Positions 42,901-52,192 are shown, counted from the stretch's first letter. The stretch: 64,000 bases of DNA from Yeosuana sp043876835 (GCF_043876835.1 NZ_JBAWJZ010000001.1:124001-188000); one strand, 5' to 3'. The notes: generated from the sequence alone by a model not told the origin. A program made the numbers and translations.

Positions 42901-44988
42901 ATGAAATATATTAAAATTCTCCTGTTTTTTATAACAATTAATCTCTCTGCACAACAAGGAGGTATGTGGATTCCCTCTCTTTTAAATGGCATGAATGAGG
43001 ATGAAATGACCAGCCTTGGAAGCAAATTAACAGCTAAAGATATTTATGATGTTAATAATTCAAGTTTGAAAGATGCCGTTTGTCATTTTAATGGTGGTTG
43101 TACAAGTGAAGTGATTTCACCACAAGGTTTAATATTAACAAATCATCATTGTGGGTTTAGTTCGATACAATCTCATTCTTCTCTTGAAAACGATTATTTA
43201 AAAAATGGTTTTTGGGCCATGTCTCTTGATGAAGAACTTCCTAATGATGGCTTATACGTAGAGTTTATAGTAAGTATTCATGATGTTACAAAAGAAATAT
43301 TGGCAAATATTACTGATGATATGACAGAGAAAGACAAACAGTCTGTTATAACCAAAACCAGTAACGGTATCATGAAAAATTGGACAAGAGAACCTTGGCA
43401 AGATGTAAAAATTAAATCATTTTACAAAGGCAATCAATACTTCCTGTTTGTTACAGAACGTTTTGAAGATATCCGTTTAGTTGGTGCTCCTCCAACAAGT
43501 ATTGGTAAATTTGGTAGTGATACAGATAACTGGGTTTTTCCAAGACATACAGGCGATTTTTCGATATTTAGAATTTATGCCGACGCCAATAATCATCCGG
43601 CAAAATTCAGCAAATACAATAAACCATATACCCCAAAACACTTTTTACCAATTTCTTTAGATGGTATTGAAGAAGGAGATTTCTCGATGGTATTTGGGTT
43701 TCCAGGGACCACCAATGAGTATTTACCTGCTGTTGCAATTGAACACATTACTAAAAATTATAACCCAACGAATATTGCCATTCGCGAAGCAGCTCTAAAA
43801 GTGATTGATACAGAAATGAAAAAAAGTGATGCTGTACGAATTAAATATGCCTCTAAACAAGCACGAATTGCCAATGCATGGAAAAAATGGAAAGGAGAAA
43901 ATTTAGGAATTGAAAAAAGCAATGCTGTTGAAAAAAGACGTGCTTTTGAAGAAACATTCACAAAAGCATTAAAAGAAAAAGGTCTGACTGATAAATATGG
44001 ATCAATTTTAACAGAATTTGATAGTCTGTATAAAGATTTTGCTCCTATCGACATTAAACGTCGAAATTTCATTGAGGTTTTTATAACCACCAACGAATTG
44101 ATGCAAATGACATATAGAGCTTATCAGTTTGAGCAAGCTATAACAGCAAACCCTGAAAATTTAGAAAAAGCCAAAGCTGGTATAACAAATACTTTAAAAG
44201 GAATCCATAAAGATTTTGATGCTGGTGTAGACAAAGGTGTTTTTATAAACGTGATGCCTTTATACGGAAAACATGCAGACCCTTCTATTTACAACAATAC
44301 TGCTTTTACCAATTTAGACAATGCTCTAAAGATATTTGAAGGCGACGCCAAGGATATTATCAAAAAATTGAATAAAGATGCTGCTTATCAATACGCAAAA
44401 CCAATGATTGATGAGTTTAATAATACTACCAATCCAGAATATCAACAAAAAAACGAAACTATTACGGCTTTACAAACCAAATACATGACGGCATTAATGG
44501 AAGCCTTACCTAATGCTCGTTATTTTCCAGATGCCAACAGTACGCTAAGGGTTACATATGGTCAAGTACGTGGTTATTCTCCCAGAGATGCTGTGTATTA
44601 CAATGCCATAAGTTATTTAGACGGTGTTATTGAAAAATATATACCAGGAGATTATGAATTTGATGTTCCGCAAAAATTACGCGATTTATATGCAGCAAAA
44701 GATTATGGACAATATGTAGACAAAAATGGAAAAGTTCCTGTTTGCTTTTTAGGAACTAACCATACAACAGGCGGAAATTCTGGAAGTCCTGCTTTAGATG
44801 CTTATGGAAACCTAGTTGGTTTAAATTTTGACCGTGTTTGGGAAGGCACCATGAGCGATATGTATTACGATCCTGAAATTTGCAGAAACATTATGGTCGA
44901 TTTACGTTATGTGCTTTTTATAATTGATAAATATGCAGGAGCAACCAATTTAATTAATGAAATGACATTGGTTCATCCAAAAAAGTAA
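42901..44988 (+). CDS. S46 family dipeptidyl-peptidase, DPP11-like
   Basis: The 695-residue periplasmic serine exopeptidase has a signal peptide (about 1-18) and the catalytic-His loop LTNHHCGFSS (His 82/83), with the serine in TTGGNSGSPALD (S627). Eighteen residues after the serine is R645 (GLNFDRVWEG). In Porphyromonas gingivalis an Arg at the equivalent place marks DPP11 (Asp/Glu preference), whereas Gly marks DPP7. So this enzyme probably removes acidic dipeptides from peptides taken up as food. A TATTTTTG -7 element lies just upstream. Confidence 0.93.
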   Translation: MKYIKILLFFITINLSAQQGGMWIPSLLNGMNEDEMTSLGSKLTAKDIYDVNNSSLKDAVCHFNGGCTSEVISPQGLILTNHHCGFSSIQSHSSLENDYLKNGFWAMSLDEELPNDGLYVEFIVSIHDVTKEILANITDDMTEKDKQSVITKTSNGIMKNWTREPWQDVKIKSFYKGNQYFLFVTERFEDIRLVGAPPTSIGKFGSDTDNWVFPRHTGDFSIFRIYADANNHPAKFSKYNKPYTPKHFLPISLDGIEEGDFSMVFGFPGTTNEYLPAVAIEHITKNYNPTNIAIREAALKVIDTEMKKSDAVRIKYASKQARIANAWKKWKGENLGIEKSNAVEKRRAFEETFTKALKEKGLTDKYGSILTEFDSLYKDFAPIDIKRRNFIEVFITTNELMQMTYRAYQFEQAITANPENLEKAKAGITNTLKGIHKDFDAGVDKGVFINVMPLYGKHADPSIYNNTAFTNLDNALKIFEGDAKDIIKKLNKDAAYQYAKPMIDEFNNTTNPEYQQKNETITALQTKYMTALMEALPNARYFPDANSTLRVTYGQVRGYSPRDAVYYNAISYLDGVIEKYIPGDYEFDVPQKLRDLYAAKDYGQYVDKNGKVPVCFLGTNHTTGGNSGSPALDAYGNLVGLNFDRVWEGTMSDMYYDPEICRNIMVDLRYVLFIIDKYAGATNLINEMTLVHPKK

Positions 44989-44991
44989 CGC

Positions 44992-46761
44992 CTAAACAAT
45001 ATCCATTTTTTTAAGAAGGAATGATGCATTCATGTTTTTGCACACTCCTTCTTTTAATTTATAGTCAAAATAAAGTTCATCGTTAATAATTTCAGCATCA
45101 AAATAATAGTTTTTAACTTCCTTTAATTCCTGTTCAATTTCACATAGGCTTAAATCGTGGGTTGCAATGATTCCCGTTGCATTTGAAGCTACCAGTTTCT
45201 CAACAAATTTTCTTGAGCCAATGGCTTTATCTGTACTATTTGTTCCTTTTAGAATCTCATCTAAAACAATAAAATAAGGTTCTTCTTTAATGGCCTCAAC
45301 AATGTATTTTAACCGCTTTAATTCTGAAAAGAAATACGAACTTTCATCGGTTAAAGAGTCATTGGTTCGCATACTTGTAATTAACTTAATTGGGCTATAT
45401 TGACTTGTTTTGGAGCAAACTGGTAACCCAACGTTTGCCATAACAATATGAAGTGAAACGGTTCTTAAAAAAGTGCTTTTTCCAGCCATGTTAGCACCGG
45501 TTACAATAAAAAACTGTTCGTTATCAATTAACAAATCACTATCGATACGCTTTGTTTTATTCAATAACGGATGACCTAGTTGTGTTGCTTTAATAACACG
45601 CTTGCCTTTTGCTATTTCAGGAAACACAAAATCTGGGTGATTAAAAGCGAAATTTCCAAATGAGTTATAAGCGTCAAAAAATGAGACTACTTCAAACCAA
45701 TCCTCAACTTTATCAGCATATTTTAAAATCCATTGCTCAACATGGTAACTGTTTTTTAAATCTAAAAGAAATAATCCGTTACCAAAAATTGCTGAAATCA
45801 GGTTGTTCCTGTTATCAAGATTATCCAAAGCTTTTGAAAATTCTTTGAAAATCTCAGACGCCTTTCTTGCTTCAGACTTTATTTGATTTTGTTTTTGAAG
45901 CAATAATTCTGATGCAAAATTTTCATTCTCAATTTGCTTTAGAAGTGAGGCATATTGTCGAAAAGTATCTTTAACCTTATCTGAATTTGAAGCTAAATTA
46001 TTTATCTTTTTAAGATACGTTCCCGTAATACCTAACCCTACAAGAAGCCAATAACCAATTAATGATTTATCAATAATATTAAAAATTGCCAGCGCTAATA
46101 TGACTAAAGAAATCATGCCAAAAGCTATTGGCAAAAAAGTCATTGATTTTGGTAAAAAAGGTTTATGTTCCTTCAGCCATTTTATAATATTTTGAGCCGA
46201 TGTATCTACAGAAACCAGGCTTGATGTTGCCGAATAATATTGACGCCAATTTGTTTTTTCACTTAATTCTTTTATAGCATCCTGACGTATCTGTATTTCA
46301 CTAATCTTATTAGCTTTTAATGCATCTGCCAACTTTTGTGCTCCTTCATTTATAGTCGTTCTGTTGATGTATTGAAAAAAGGAACCTCTTCCAAATAAAT
46401 CGATATCTAAACTGTAAAAATGATTTGCTTCTTGAAATTGCAACCCTTCATTCCTGTGATGAAAATTTCCCGAAATGATATTAATTTCTTCTTCATTAAC
46501 ATTTATAAGGGCTTTATTTAAATCTCTTTCTGTTTTTTTGCTTGTGTATTTTGATAACAAATATGTGAAAATAAAGATTCCAACCAAGCCAATCGAAAAG
46601 GCAAATTGCCAATAGTTAAATACCATGTAAATACCAAAAACAGAGGCTAAAAACACCAATACTCTAAGCATACTCAAAACGGTAATCTGCTTGTTTAGCT
46701 TAACATCTTCTTTTTGATATATTTTTAAATTTTTTTGATAATTTTCTAAAGGTTGATCCAT
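44992..46761 (-). CDS. membrane-anchored MutS-like ATPase
   Basis: The 589-residue protein has two N-terminal membrane helices (about 27-70), two more near 205-245, then the MutS core and ATPase domain: Walker A TGANMAGKSTFLRTVSLHIV near 420, YFIVLDEILKGTNSTDKAIG and TGIIATHDLSLCEIE. It lacks the mismatch-recognition and connector domains of MutS, and no Smr nuclease is seen, so it is not standard MutS or MutS2. It is ordinarily labelled a DNA mismatch repair protein in Bacteroidota, but the function is unknown. It ends 3 bases from the convergent S46 gene. Confidence 0.85.
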   Translation of the reverse strand: MDQPLENYQKNLKIYQKEDVKLNKQITVLSMLRVLVFLASVFGIYMVFNYWQFAFSIGLVGIFIFTYLLSKYTSKKTERDLNKALINVNEEEINIISGNFHHRNEGLQFQEANHFYSLDIDLFGRGSFFQYINRTTINEGAQKLADALKANKISEIQIRQDAIKELSEKTNWRQYYSATSSLVSVDTSAQNIIKWLKEHKPFLPKSMTFLPIAFGMISLVILALAIFNIIDKSLIGYWLLVGLGITGTYLKKINNLASNSDKVKDTFRQYASLLKQIENENFASELLLQKQNQIKSEARKASEIFKEFSKALDNLDNRNNLISAIFGNGLFLLDLKNSYHVEQWILKYADKVEDWFEVVSFFDAYNSFGNFAFNHPDFVFPEIAKGKRVIKATQLGHPLLNKTKRIDSDLLIDNEQFFIVTGANMAGKSTFLRTVSLHIVMANVGLPVCSKTSQYSPIKLITSMRTNDSLTDESSYFFSELKRLKYIVEAIKEEPYFIVLDEILKGTNSTDKAIGSRKFVEKLVASNATGIIATHDLSLCEIEQELKEVKNYYFDAEIINDELYFDYKLKEGVCKNMNASFLLKKMDIV

Positions 46762-46784
46762 GGTTTTAGTTTAACTATAAATAA

Positions 46785-46814
46785 ACAAAAAAGCTCTGAA
46801 TCTATCAGAGCTTT
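46785..46814 (-). terminator. terminator after the zinc peptidase gene
   Basis: AAAGCTCTGA (46790-46799) pairs with TCAGAGCTTT (46805-46814); on the minus strand the T tract follows. Confidence 0.75.
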
Positions 46815-46833
46815 ATATATAACTTTTTAAGTT

Positions 46834-47529
46834 TTAATCTCTTCCTCCAAACACTTGAAGTGCCCAATATAATAGGTTTGCCAAAGCACCAATAGCTGCC
46901 ACTAAATAGGTTCTTGCTGCCCATTTAAGAGCATCTTCAGAACCCACATATTCATCAGGTGTAACCATATTTTTATTTTTCAACCAAGCCAACGCACGAT
47001 TACTGGCATCATATTCAACTGGTAATGTAATGAAACTAAAAATGGTTGCAAAACCCATCATAAAAACTCCAACAACGGCAACCCACCAGCCTAAACCAAG
47101 TCCAGCTGCACCACCAAGAACCAATCCACCAATGATTAACCATTGAGACATCCCTGAAGTAACACTAACAACAGGCACTAAAGCTGAACGCATTTCTAAC
47201 CAAGCATAAGCTTTAGCATGCTGTACGGCATGTCCACACTCGTGAGCTGCAACAGCTGCAGAAGATGCATTACGCTGATTATAAACCGATTCACTAAGAT
47301 TTACTGTTTTGTTTTTTGGGTTATAATGGTCTGTTAACTGTCCTGGTGTAGATATCACCTCAACATCATAAATTCCATGGTCCGACAACATCTTTTCGGC
47401 AATTTCCTTACCGCTCATCCCATTGCGCAATTGTACTTTAGAGTACTTCTCAAATTTACGTTTTAAGGTGCTGCTTACTAACCAACTTACTAAGGCTAAG
47501 CCACCTATTAATATATAATATCCTATCAT
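46834..47529 (-). CDS. zinc-dependent membrane peptidase (YugP-like)
   Basis: The 231-residue protein has an N-terminal helix, a zinc-binding HECGH motif in VAAHECGHAVQH (H96, E97, H100) and three C-terminal membrane helices. The third zinc ligand probably comes from LPVEYDASNRALAWL. It fits the neutral zinc metallopeptidase family (YugP). The target is unknown. A TATTTTTG -7 element lies at 47561-47568 on the minus strand. Confidence 0.9.
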   Translation of the reverse strand: MIGYYILIGGLALVSWLVSSTLKRKFEKYSKVQLRNGMSGKEIAEKMLSDHGIYDVEVISTPGQLTDHYNPKNKTVNLSESVYNQRNASSAAVAAHECGHAVQHAKAYAWLEMRSALVPVVSVTSGMSQWLIIGGLVLGGAAGLGLGWWVAVVGVFMMGFATIFSFITLPVEYDASNRALAWLKNKNMVTPDEYVGSEDALKWAARTYLVAAIGALANLLYWALQVFGGRD

Positions 47530-47578
47530 TTTATTAATCTTTAATTTTAACTAAATATAGCAAAAATAAAGCCACTTT

Positions 47579-47680
47579 TTATAGATGAAATTTTGTCAGT
47601 TTACTTTGCTTACCATACTTAATTTTGAAAAGCACTAAAGCAAAAACTGATATTACAGTAATGCCATTTGCGAAAATCAT
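47579..47680 (-). CDS. possible small membrane protein
   Basis: A 33-residue frame begins at the ATG at 47680 and has one hydrophobic stretch (ITVISVFALVLF) followed by a basic end (KIKYGKQSKLTKFHL). It lies between the DUF6370-like lipoprotein and the zinc peptidase, on the same strand and 16 bases after the lipoprotein stop. The layout, one helix then positive charges, is seen in real small membrane proteins, but chance cannot be excluded. Confidence 0.25.
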   Translation of the reverse strand: MIFANGITVISVFALVLFKIKYGKQSKLTKFHL

Positions 47681-47696
47681 GGCAGGACTGTCTTTA

Positions 47697-48005
47697 TCAT
47701 TTATCCAGCAATGTAACCGAACTTATTTTAAACCTATTATTAATTACTTCGCCTTCTACCTCTGCTTTTCTAATAACTTCACAAAATCCAGTGCCTTCGT
47801 CATGAGCATCACCAAAATCATCAATATGTGCACCATCTACAAAATAAGATTTACCATCGATGCGAACAGCTAAATCACAACCTTTTTGAGATTTCATATC
47901 GAACTGACATTGACCACAAGATAATTCTACAATTTGCTTTTTTGCTTTACTGTTTGAACATGCCACAAACAGAAAAAAAATCGAAATAAAATATATATAT
48001 TTCAT
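47697..48005 (-). CDS. DUF6370-like small lipoprotein
   Basis: The 102-residue protein has a lipobox (FFLFVACSNS, Cys16) followed by a cysteine-rich conserved part: ELSCGQCQFDMKSQKGCDLAV and YFVDGAHIDDFGDAHDEGTG. This pattern is like the DUF6370 family. The paired cysteines suggest metal or disulphide chemistry in the periplasm, but there is no known role. A dispersed repeat lies between it and leuS. Confidence 0.7.
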   Translation of the reverse strand: MKYIYFISIFFLFVACSNSKAKKQIVELSCGQCQFDMKSQKGCDLAVRIDGKSYFVDGAHIDDFGDAHDEGTGFCEVIRKAEVEGEVINNRFKISSVTLLDK

Positions 48006-48027
48006 AGTTTAAAAATTTTATTTATAC

Positions 48028-48123
48028 CGTCATTGCGAAACTTTTGATAAAAAGTTGTGGCAAACTTTTAATTAGACTTTATACTGAACAGATTACCACG
48101 TCGCTGCGTTCCTCGTAATGACG
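48028..48123. repeat. palindromic intergenic repeat next to leuS
   Basis: The 96-base stretch is bounded by near-perfect inverted ends CGTCATTGCGA (48028-48038) and TCGTAATGACG (48113-48123). The right part (48089-48123, minus strand GTCATTACGAGGAACGCAGC) has the same layout as repeats at 36853 and 50218. It ends on the base before the leuS stop codon. Typical of short palindromic repeats found many times in a genome. Confidence 0.65.
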
Positions 48124-51100
48124 TTAACCAACAATATTTACAATTTTTCCAGGAACAATAATGACTTTTTTAGGAGTACGTCCTTGTAATTGTTCTTGGG
48201 TTTTTTCGTTTGCCATCACCGCTTCTTCAATTTGCTTTGCATCAAAATCCATTGGTAATTCTAATGTAAAACGCATTTTTCCATTGAAAGAGATTGGGTA
48301 GTTTTTACTGCTTTCAACCAAATAACTCGCATCAAATTTTGGAAATGGAGCTGTTGAAATAGACTCCTTATGTCCTAATTGACTCCACAATTCTTCAGCA
48401 ATATGAGGTGCATAAGGTGATAATAAAATTAATAACGGTTCTAAAATCTTTTTACTAGTACATTTTTGAGCAGTCAATTCATTAACGGCTATCATAAAGG
48501 TAGAAACTGATGTATTGAACGAGAAATTCTCGATATCTTCCTGAACTTTTTTAATGGTTTTATGAAGTGTTTTTAAACTGTCCTTACTTGGTTCTGCATC
48601 CGAAACATTTAAACCTTCTTCACCAATATACAATTTCCACATTTTTTTTAGGAAAGAATGCACACCGGTGATACCAGCCGTATTCCAAGGTTTGTATTGC
48701 TCTAATGGCCCTAAAAACATTTCATACAAACGTAAACTGTCTGCACCATAATCCACACAAATCTGGTCTGGATTGACGACGTTGTATTTGGATTTGGACA
48801 TTTTTTCGACTTCGCGACCTACTTTATAAACATCGTTATCTCCTTTAATGATTTCCCCTCTTTCTCCAATAAAAATGGCATCTACGTAATCCTCCCCAAA
48901 CTCATCATCATTCTTCAAACCATATATATCTAATTCATCAGATGCATTAACATATTGAACTTTAACATGAACTGGGGTAAAATGTTTTTCTTCAGTTTTG
49001 GAATTCTCTACAAGAAAAGCTTCTCCTCCTGGCATAGGCTCTTTTGGAGTTAGCTTATTCAGTATAATGGAGATCTTTTCAGAATGCTTTAATGGCTTTC
49101 CTATCGAAATAATCTTTTCATAAACACTCTTGCTAAAAAATAATGGTTCTTCAAAAGAATTTGAATTCCACCTATAGACAAAAGCGCTCGTCCCTAAAAT
49201 CATCCCTTGGTTAATCAGTTTTTTTGCATATTCATCAACTGGCACAAAACCTTTATCGAATAAGAATTTTTGCCAAAAACGAGAGTACAATAAATGTCCT
49301 GTAGCATGTTCGCTTCCGCCAATGTATAAATCGACATCTTTCCAATAATTAAGAGCTTCTTTACTGGCAAACTCATTTTTGTTATGTGCATCCATATAAC
49401 GATTAAAATACCACGAACTGCCTGCCCAACCTGGCATGGTGTTAAGCTCTAACGGAAAAACAGTTTCATGATTAATTAAGTCGTTAGAAACGACTTCGTT
49501 TTTAGTAGTGTCCCATGCCCAAACCGTAGCGTTTCCTAGTGGTGGCTCGCCCGTTTCGGTTGGTAAATATTTTTCAACTTCTGGCAAACGTATTGGTAAA
49601 TGTTTTGCATCAATCATTTGTGGCATGCCATCAACATAATACACCGGAAATGGTTCTCCCCAATAACGCTGACGACTAAAAACGGCATCGCGCAAACGGT
49701 AATTTGTTTTCCCTTGTCCCTGCCCTAATTTTTCAAGTTCCTGAATAATTTTTTTAGTAGCTTCTTTATAGGTTAATCCGTTTAAGAAATCACTGTTAGC
49801 GATGATGGTCTTGTCTTTATCTGCAAAAGCTTCTTCAGAAATATTGGCACCTTCAAAAATATTCGGAATGGGAATATTAAAGTGCTTTGCAAAATCATAA
49901 TCACGTTGGTCACCACATGGAACAGACATCACTGCACCAGTTCCGTATCCTGCCAATACATAATCTCCAATCCAAACCGGAATAGGTTGTTTGGTAAACG
50001 GATGCTCAACATAAGCACCAGTAAATGCACCAGAAATGGTTTTTACATCAGCCATTCTATCGCGTTCACTACGTTTTGCAGTAGCTAAAATATAAGCATC
50101 AACTTCTGCTTTTTGCTCAGGAGTTGTTATTTGTGTTACTAATTCGTGTTCTGGAGCCAAGGTCATAAAACTCACTCCAAAAATGGTGTCGGGTCTTGTG
50201 GTGAAGACATCAATAACATGAGATTCCTCGTCGCTATGCTCTGTCGGAATGACATTGAAAGAAACAGCTGCACCAACCGATTTTCCAATCCAGTTACGCT
50301 GGCTCTCTTTAAGTGAATCTGTCCAGTCTATTTTTTCCAAACCTTGAAGCAAACGTTCTGCATAAGCCGAAATACGCATACTCCATTGTGTCATTTTTTT
50401 TCTAATAACCGGATGTCCACCACGTTCTGAAACACCATTTACTATTTCATCGTTTGCCAACACAGTTCCTAAAGCAGGACACCAGTTCACTTCGGTTTCG
50501 GCTAAATAAGTTAATCGGTATTGCAGTAAAATTTCTTGTTGTTTTTTTGAAGAAAATTTGTTCCAATCAGCCGCAGAAAAAGGCTCAATATTATCATCGC
50601 AAACCGCATTAACATTAGCATTTCCTTCAGAAGCAAAAATAGTTTCTAAAGTTGAAATATTTTCCGCTTTATCAGCATCCTTATTGTACCAGGAATTGAA
50701 TAACTGAATGAAAATCCACTGCGTCCATTTGTAATAACTTGGATCGGACGTTCTAACTTCGCGAGACCAGTCAAAAGAAAACCCAATTCGGTCTAATTGA
50801 CGACGATAAGTTTTTATGTTTTCTTCGGTAGTTAATGCCGGATGCTGACCTGTTTGAATGGCATACTGTTCAGCTGGCAAACCAAAACTATCGTACCCTT
50901 GCGGATGTAATACATTAAACCCTTTATGGCGTTTGTAGCGTGCATAAATATCGGAAGCAATATATCCTAATGGATGTCCAACATGCAAACCTGCACCACT
51001 TGGATAAGGAAACATATCCAAAACATAAAATTTGGGTTTTTCCGAATTGTTTTCAGCTTTAAATGTTTGGTTCTCTGCCCAATATTTTTGCCATTTGGCT

Positions 51101-51126
51101 TCTATCTCGTTAAAATGATACTTCAT
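48124..51126 (-). CDS. leuS: leucyl-tRNA synthetase
   Basis: The 1000-residue class I synthetase has the HIGH-like MFPYPSGAGLHVGHPLGY (about 40-57), the editing domain with TTRPDTIFGVSF, the ASW-type YIGGSEHATGHLLYSRFW and the KMSKSKYNVVNP loop near 790. Its start is the ATG at 51126 (MKYHFNEIEAKW...). An in-frame ATG at 51156 lies above the -7 element TAAATTTG (51154-51161). It appears longer than usual: residues about 291-303 are encoded by a dispersed-repeat unit, and about 654-720 holds a long extra stretch. The catalytic motifs are intact, so it should be active. Confidence 0.96.
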   Translation of the reverse strand: MKYHFNEIEAKWQKYWAENQTFKAENNSEKPKFYVLDMFPYPSGAGLHVGHPLGYIASDIYARYKRHKGFNVLHPQGYDSFGLPAEQYAIQTGQHPALTTEENIKTYRRQLDRIGFSFDWSREVRTSDPSYYKWTQWIFIQLFNSWYNKDADKAENISTLETIFASEGNANVNAVCDDNIEPFSAADWNKFSSKKQQEILLQYRLTYLAETEVNWCPALGTVLANDEIVNGVSERGGHPVIRKKMTQWSMRISAYAERLLQGLEKIDWTDSLKESQRNWIGKSVGAAVSFNVIPTEHSDEESHVIDVFTTRPDTIFGVSFMTLAPEHELVTQITTPEQKAEVDAYILATAKRSERDRMADVKTISGAFTGAYVEHPFTKQPIPVWIGDYVLAGYGTGAVMSVPCGDQRDYDFAKHFNIPIPNIFEGANISEEAFADKDKTIIANSDFLNGLTYKEATKKIIQELEKLGQGQGKTNYRLRDAVFSRQRYWGEPFPVYYVDGMPQMIDAKHLPIRLPEVEKYLPTETGEPPLGNATVWAWDTTKNEVVSNDLINHETVFPLELNTMPGWAGSSWYFNRYMDAHNKNEFASKEALNYWKDVDLYIGGSEHATGHLLYSRFWQKFLFDKGFVPVDEYAKKLINQGMILGTSAFVYRWNSNSFEEPLFFSKSVYEKIISIGKPLKHSEKISIILNKLTPKEPMPGGEAFLVENSKTEEKHFTPVHVKVQYVNASDELDIYGLKNDDEFGEDYVDAIFIGERGEIIKGDNDVYKVGREVEKMSKSKYNVVNPDQICVDYGADSLRLYEMFLGPLEQYKPWNTAGITGVHSFLKKMWKLYIGEEGLNVSDAEPSKDSLKTLHKTIKKVQEDIENFSFNTSVSTFMIAVNELTAQKCTSKKILEPLLILLSPYAPHIAEELWSQLGHKESISTAPFPKFDASYLVESSKNYPISFNGKMRFTLELPMDFDAKQIEEAVMANEKTQEQLQGRTPKKVIIVPGKIVNIVG
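50218..50254 (-). repeat. dispersed repeat unit inserted in frame in leuS
   Basis: In the coding direction, GTCATTCCGACAGAGCATAG continues to GCGACGAGGAATCTCAT. It shares the GTCATT-nCGA-AGCGACG-GG layout with the repeat beside leuS (48089-48123). It is read as residues VIPTEHSDEESH, placed just before the editing-domain motif DVFTTRPDTIFG. The reading frame is kept. Confidence 0.6.
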
Positions 51127-51153
51127 TATACAGTCTTCCTCTTTTTGAAAGCG

Positions 51154-51161
51154 CAAATTTA
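51154..51161 (-). promoter_or_regulatory. leuS promoter -7 element
   Basis: Minus-strand TAAATTTG fits TAnnTTTG and predicts a start near 51150, giving a leader of about 24 bases to the ATG at 51126. Confidence 0.45.
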
Positions 51162-51249
51162 CGTTTTATAAACAAACTGTAAAACCTTTAGTGCCTAATA
51201 AATAGTTGCCTTTGTTTTACAAAACAAGAGATAGTATTGTATTATCAAT

Positions 51250-51257
51250 TACTTTTG
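51250..51257 (+). promoter_or_regulatory. EamA transporter promoter -7 element
   Basis: TACTTTTG matches TAnnTTTG, 20 bases upstream of the TTG start of the EamA gene, and supports that start. Confidence 0.4.
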
Positions 51258-51277
51258 CACCTTAAAACAAAAAAACA

Positions 51278-52192
51278 TTGAACAAAAACACATATAAAGC
51301 GCATTTAGCTTTACTTGGAGCCAACCTAATTTATGGTGTAAATTATATTATAGCCAAAGGGATTATGCCTGATAAAATTGGGCCTTCATCTTTTGTGTTT
51401 ATACGATTGCTTTTTGCAACACCTCTGTTTTGGATTTTAAATACCTTTGTTGTTAAAGAACGTGTTGCTAAAAGTGACATACCACGATTGGTACTTTGTG
51501 GTTTACTTGGAGCAGCTACAAACCAATTGTTGTTTTTTCACGGAATCAATCTAACCTCTCCAATTGACGCGTCAATTATCATGACGGTTGTACCGGTTAT
51601 TGTACTCGTTTTTAGCTCTTTGTTACTAAAAGAGCACATTACCAAAAACAAATTACTGGGAATAATTATTGGTGGTATTGGTGCCATAACTTTAATTTTA
51701 TACGGAAGTAAAGTTGCTGGTTCCAGTTCACTACTTGGAAACCTTTTTATTTTTCTTAATGCCACTAGTTATGGTCTTTACCTTGTATTTGTAAAACCTC
51801 TTATGAAAAAATACAAGGCTATTACCGTTATTAGCTGGGTATTTTTATTTGGTTTCCTATTTACGTTTCCTTTCGGAATTAACGATTTTATGAATACAGA
51901 TTTTGCTGCTTTTACATTGAACACTTATTTGGTTGTTGCGTTTGTTGTATTATTTACCACTTTTTTTGCTTACTTATTCAACATTTATTCTCTAAATTAT
52001 GTATCGCCTTCAGTTACCAGTAGCTATATTTATTTGCAGCCACTAATAAGTTTTATAATGGTAACGATTTATGTTGAAGTTTTTTCACAAAAACAATATA
52101 TACAAGATATTAATCTTGTTAAAATAGTGAGTTGTTTGCTAGTTGTTTTTGGAGTGTATTTAGTAAGTAAAAAAGCAAAGAGCACTAATTAG
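51278..52192 (+). CDS. EamA/DMT family transporter
   Basis: The 304-residue protein has ten membrane helices in two EamA repeats, the layout of drug/metabolite transporters. The first repeat begins ALLGANLIYGVNYIIAKG and the second LLGNLFIFLNATSYGLYLVF. The start is TTG at 51278: the first in-frame ATG would remove the first helix, and a TACTTTTG -7 element lies 20 bases upstream. Substrate unknown. It overlaps the convergent reductase gene by 4 bases. Confidence 0.88.
   Translation: MNKNTYKAHLALLGANLIYGVNYIIAKGIMPDKIGPSSFVFIRLLFATPLFWILNTFVVKERVAKSDIPRLVLCGLLGAATNQLLFFHGINLTSPIDASIIMTVVPVIVLVFSSLLLKEHITKNKLLGIIIGGIGAITLILYGSKVAGSSSLLGNLFIFLNATSYGLYLVFVKPLMKKYKAITVISWVFLFGFLFTFPFGINDFMNTDFAAFTLNTYLVVAFVVLFTTFFAYLFNIYSLNYVSPSVTSSYIYLQPLISFIMVTIYVEVFSQKQYIQDINLVKIVSCLLVVFGVYLVSKKAKSTN

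Noticed and set aside
47625..47873. 82-residue open frame on the plus strand
   Set aside because: It overlaps the lipoprotein gene on the other strand, lacks any family or signal feature and is cysteine-rich by chance of codon mirror.
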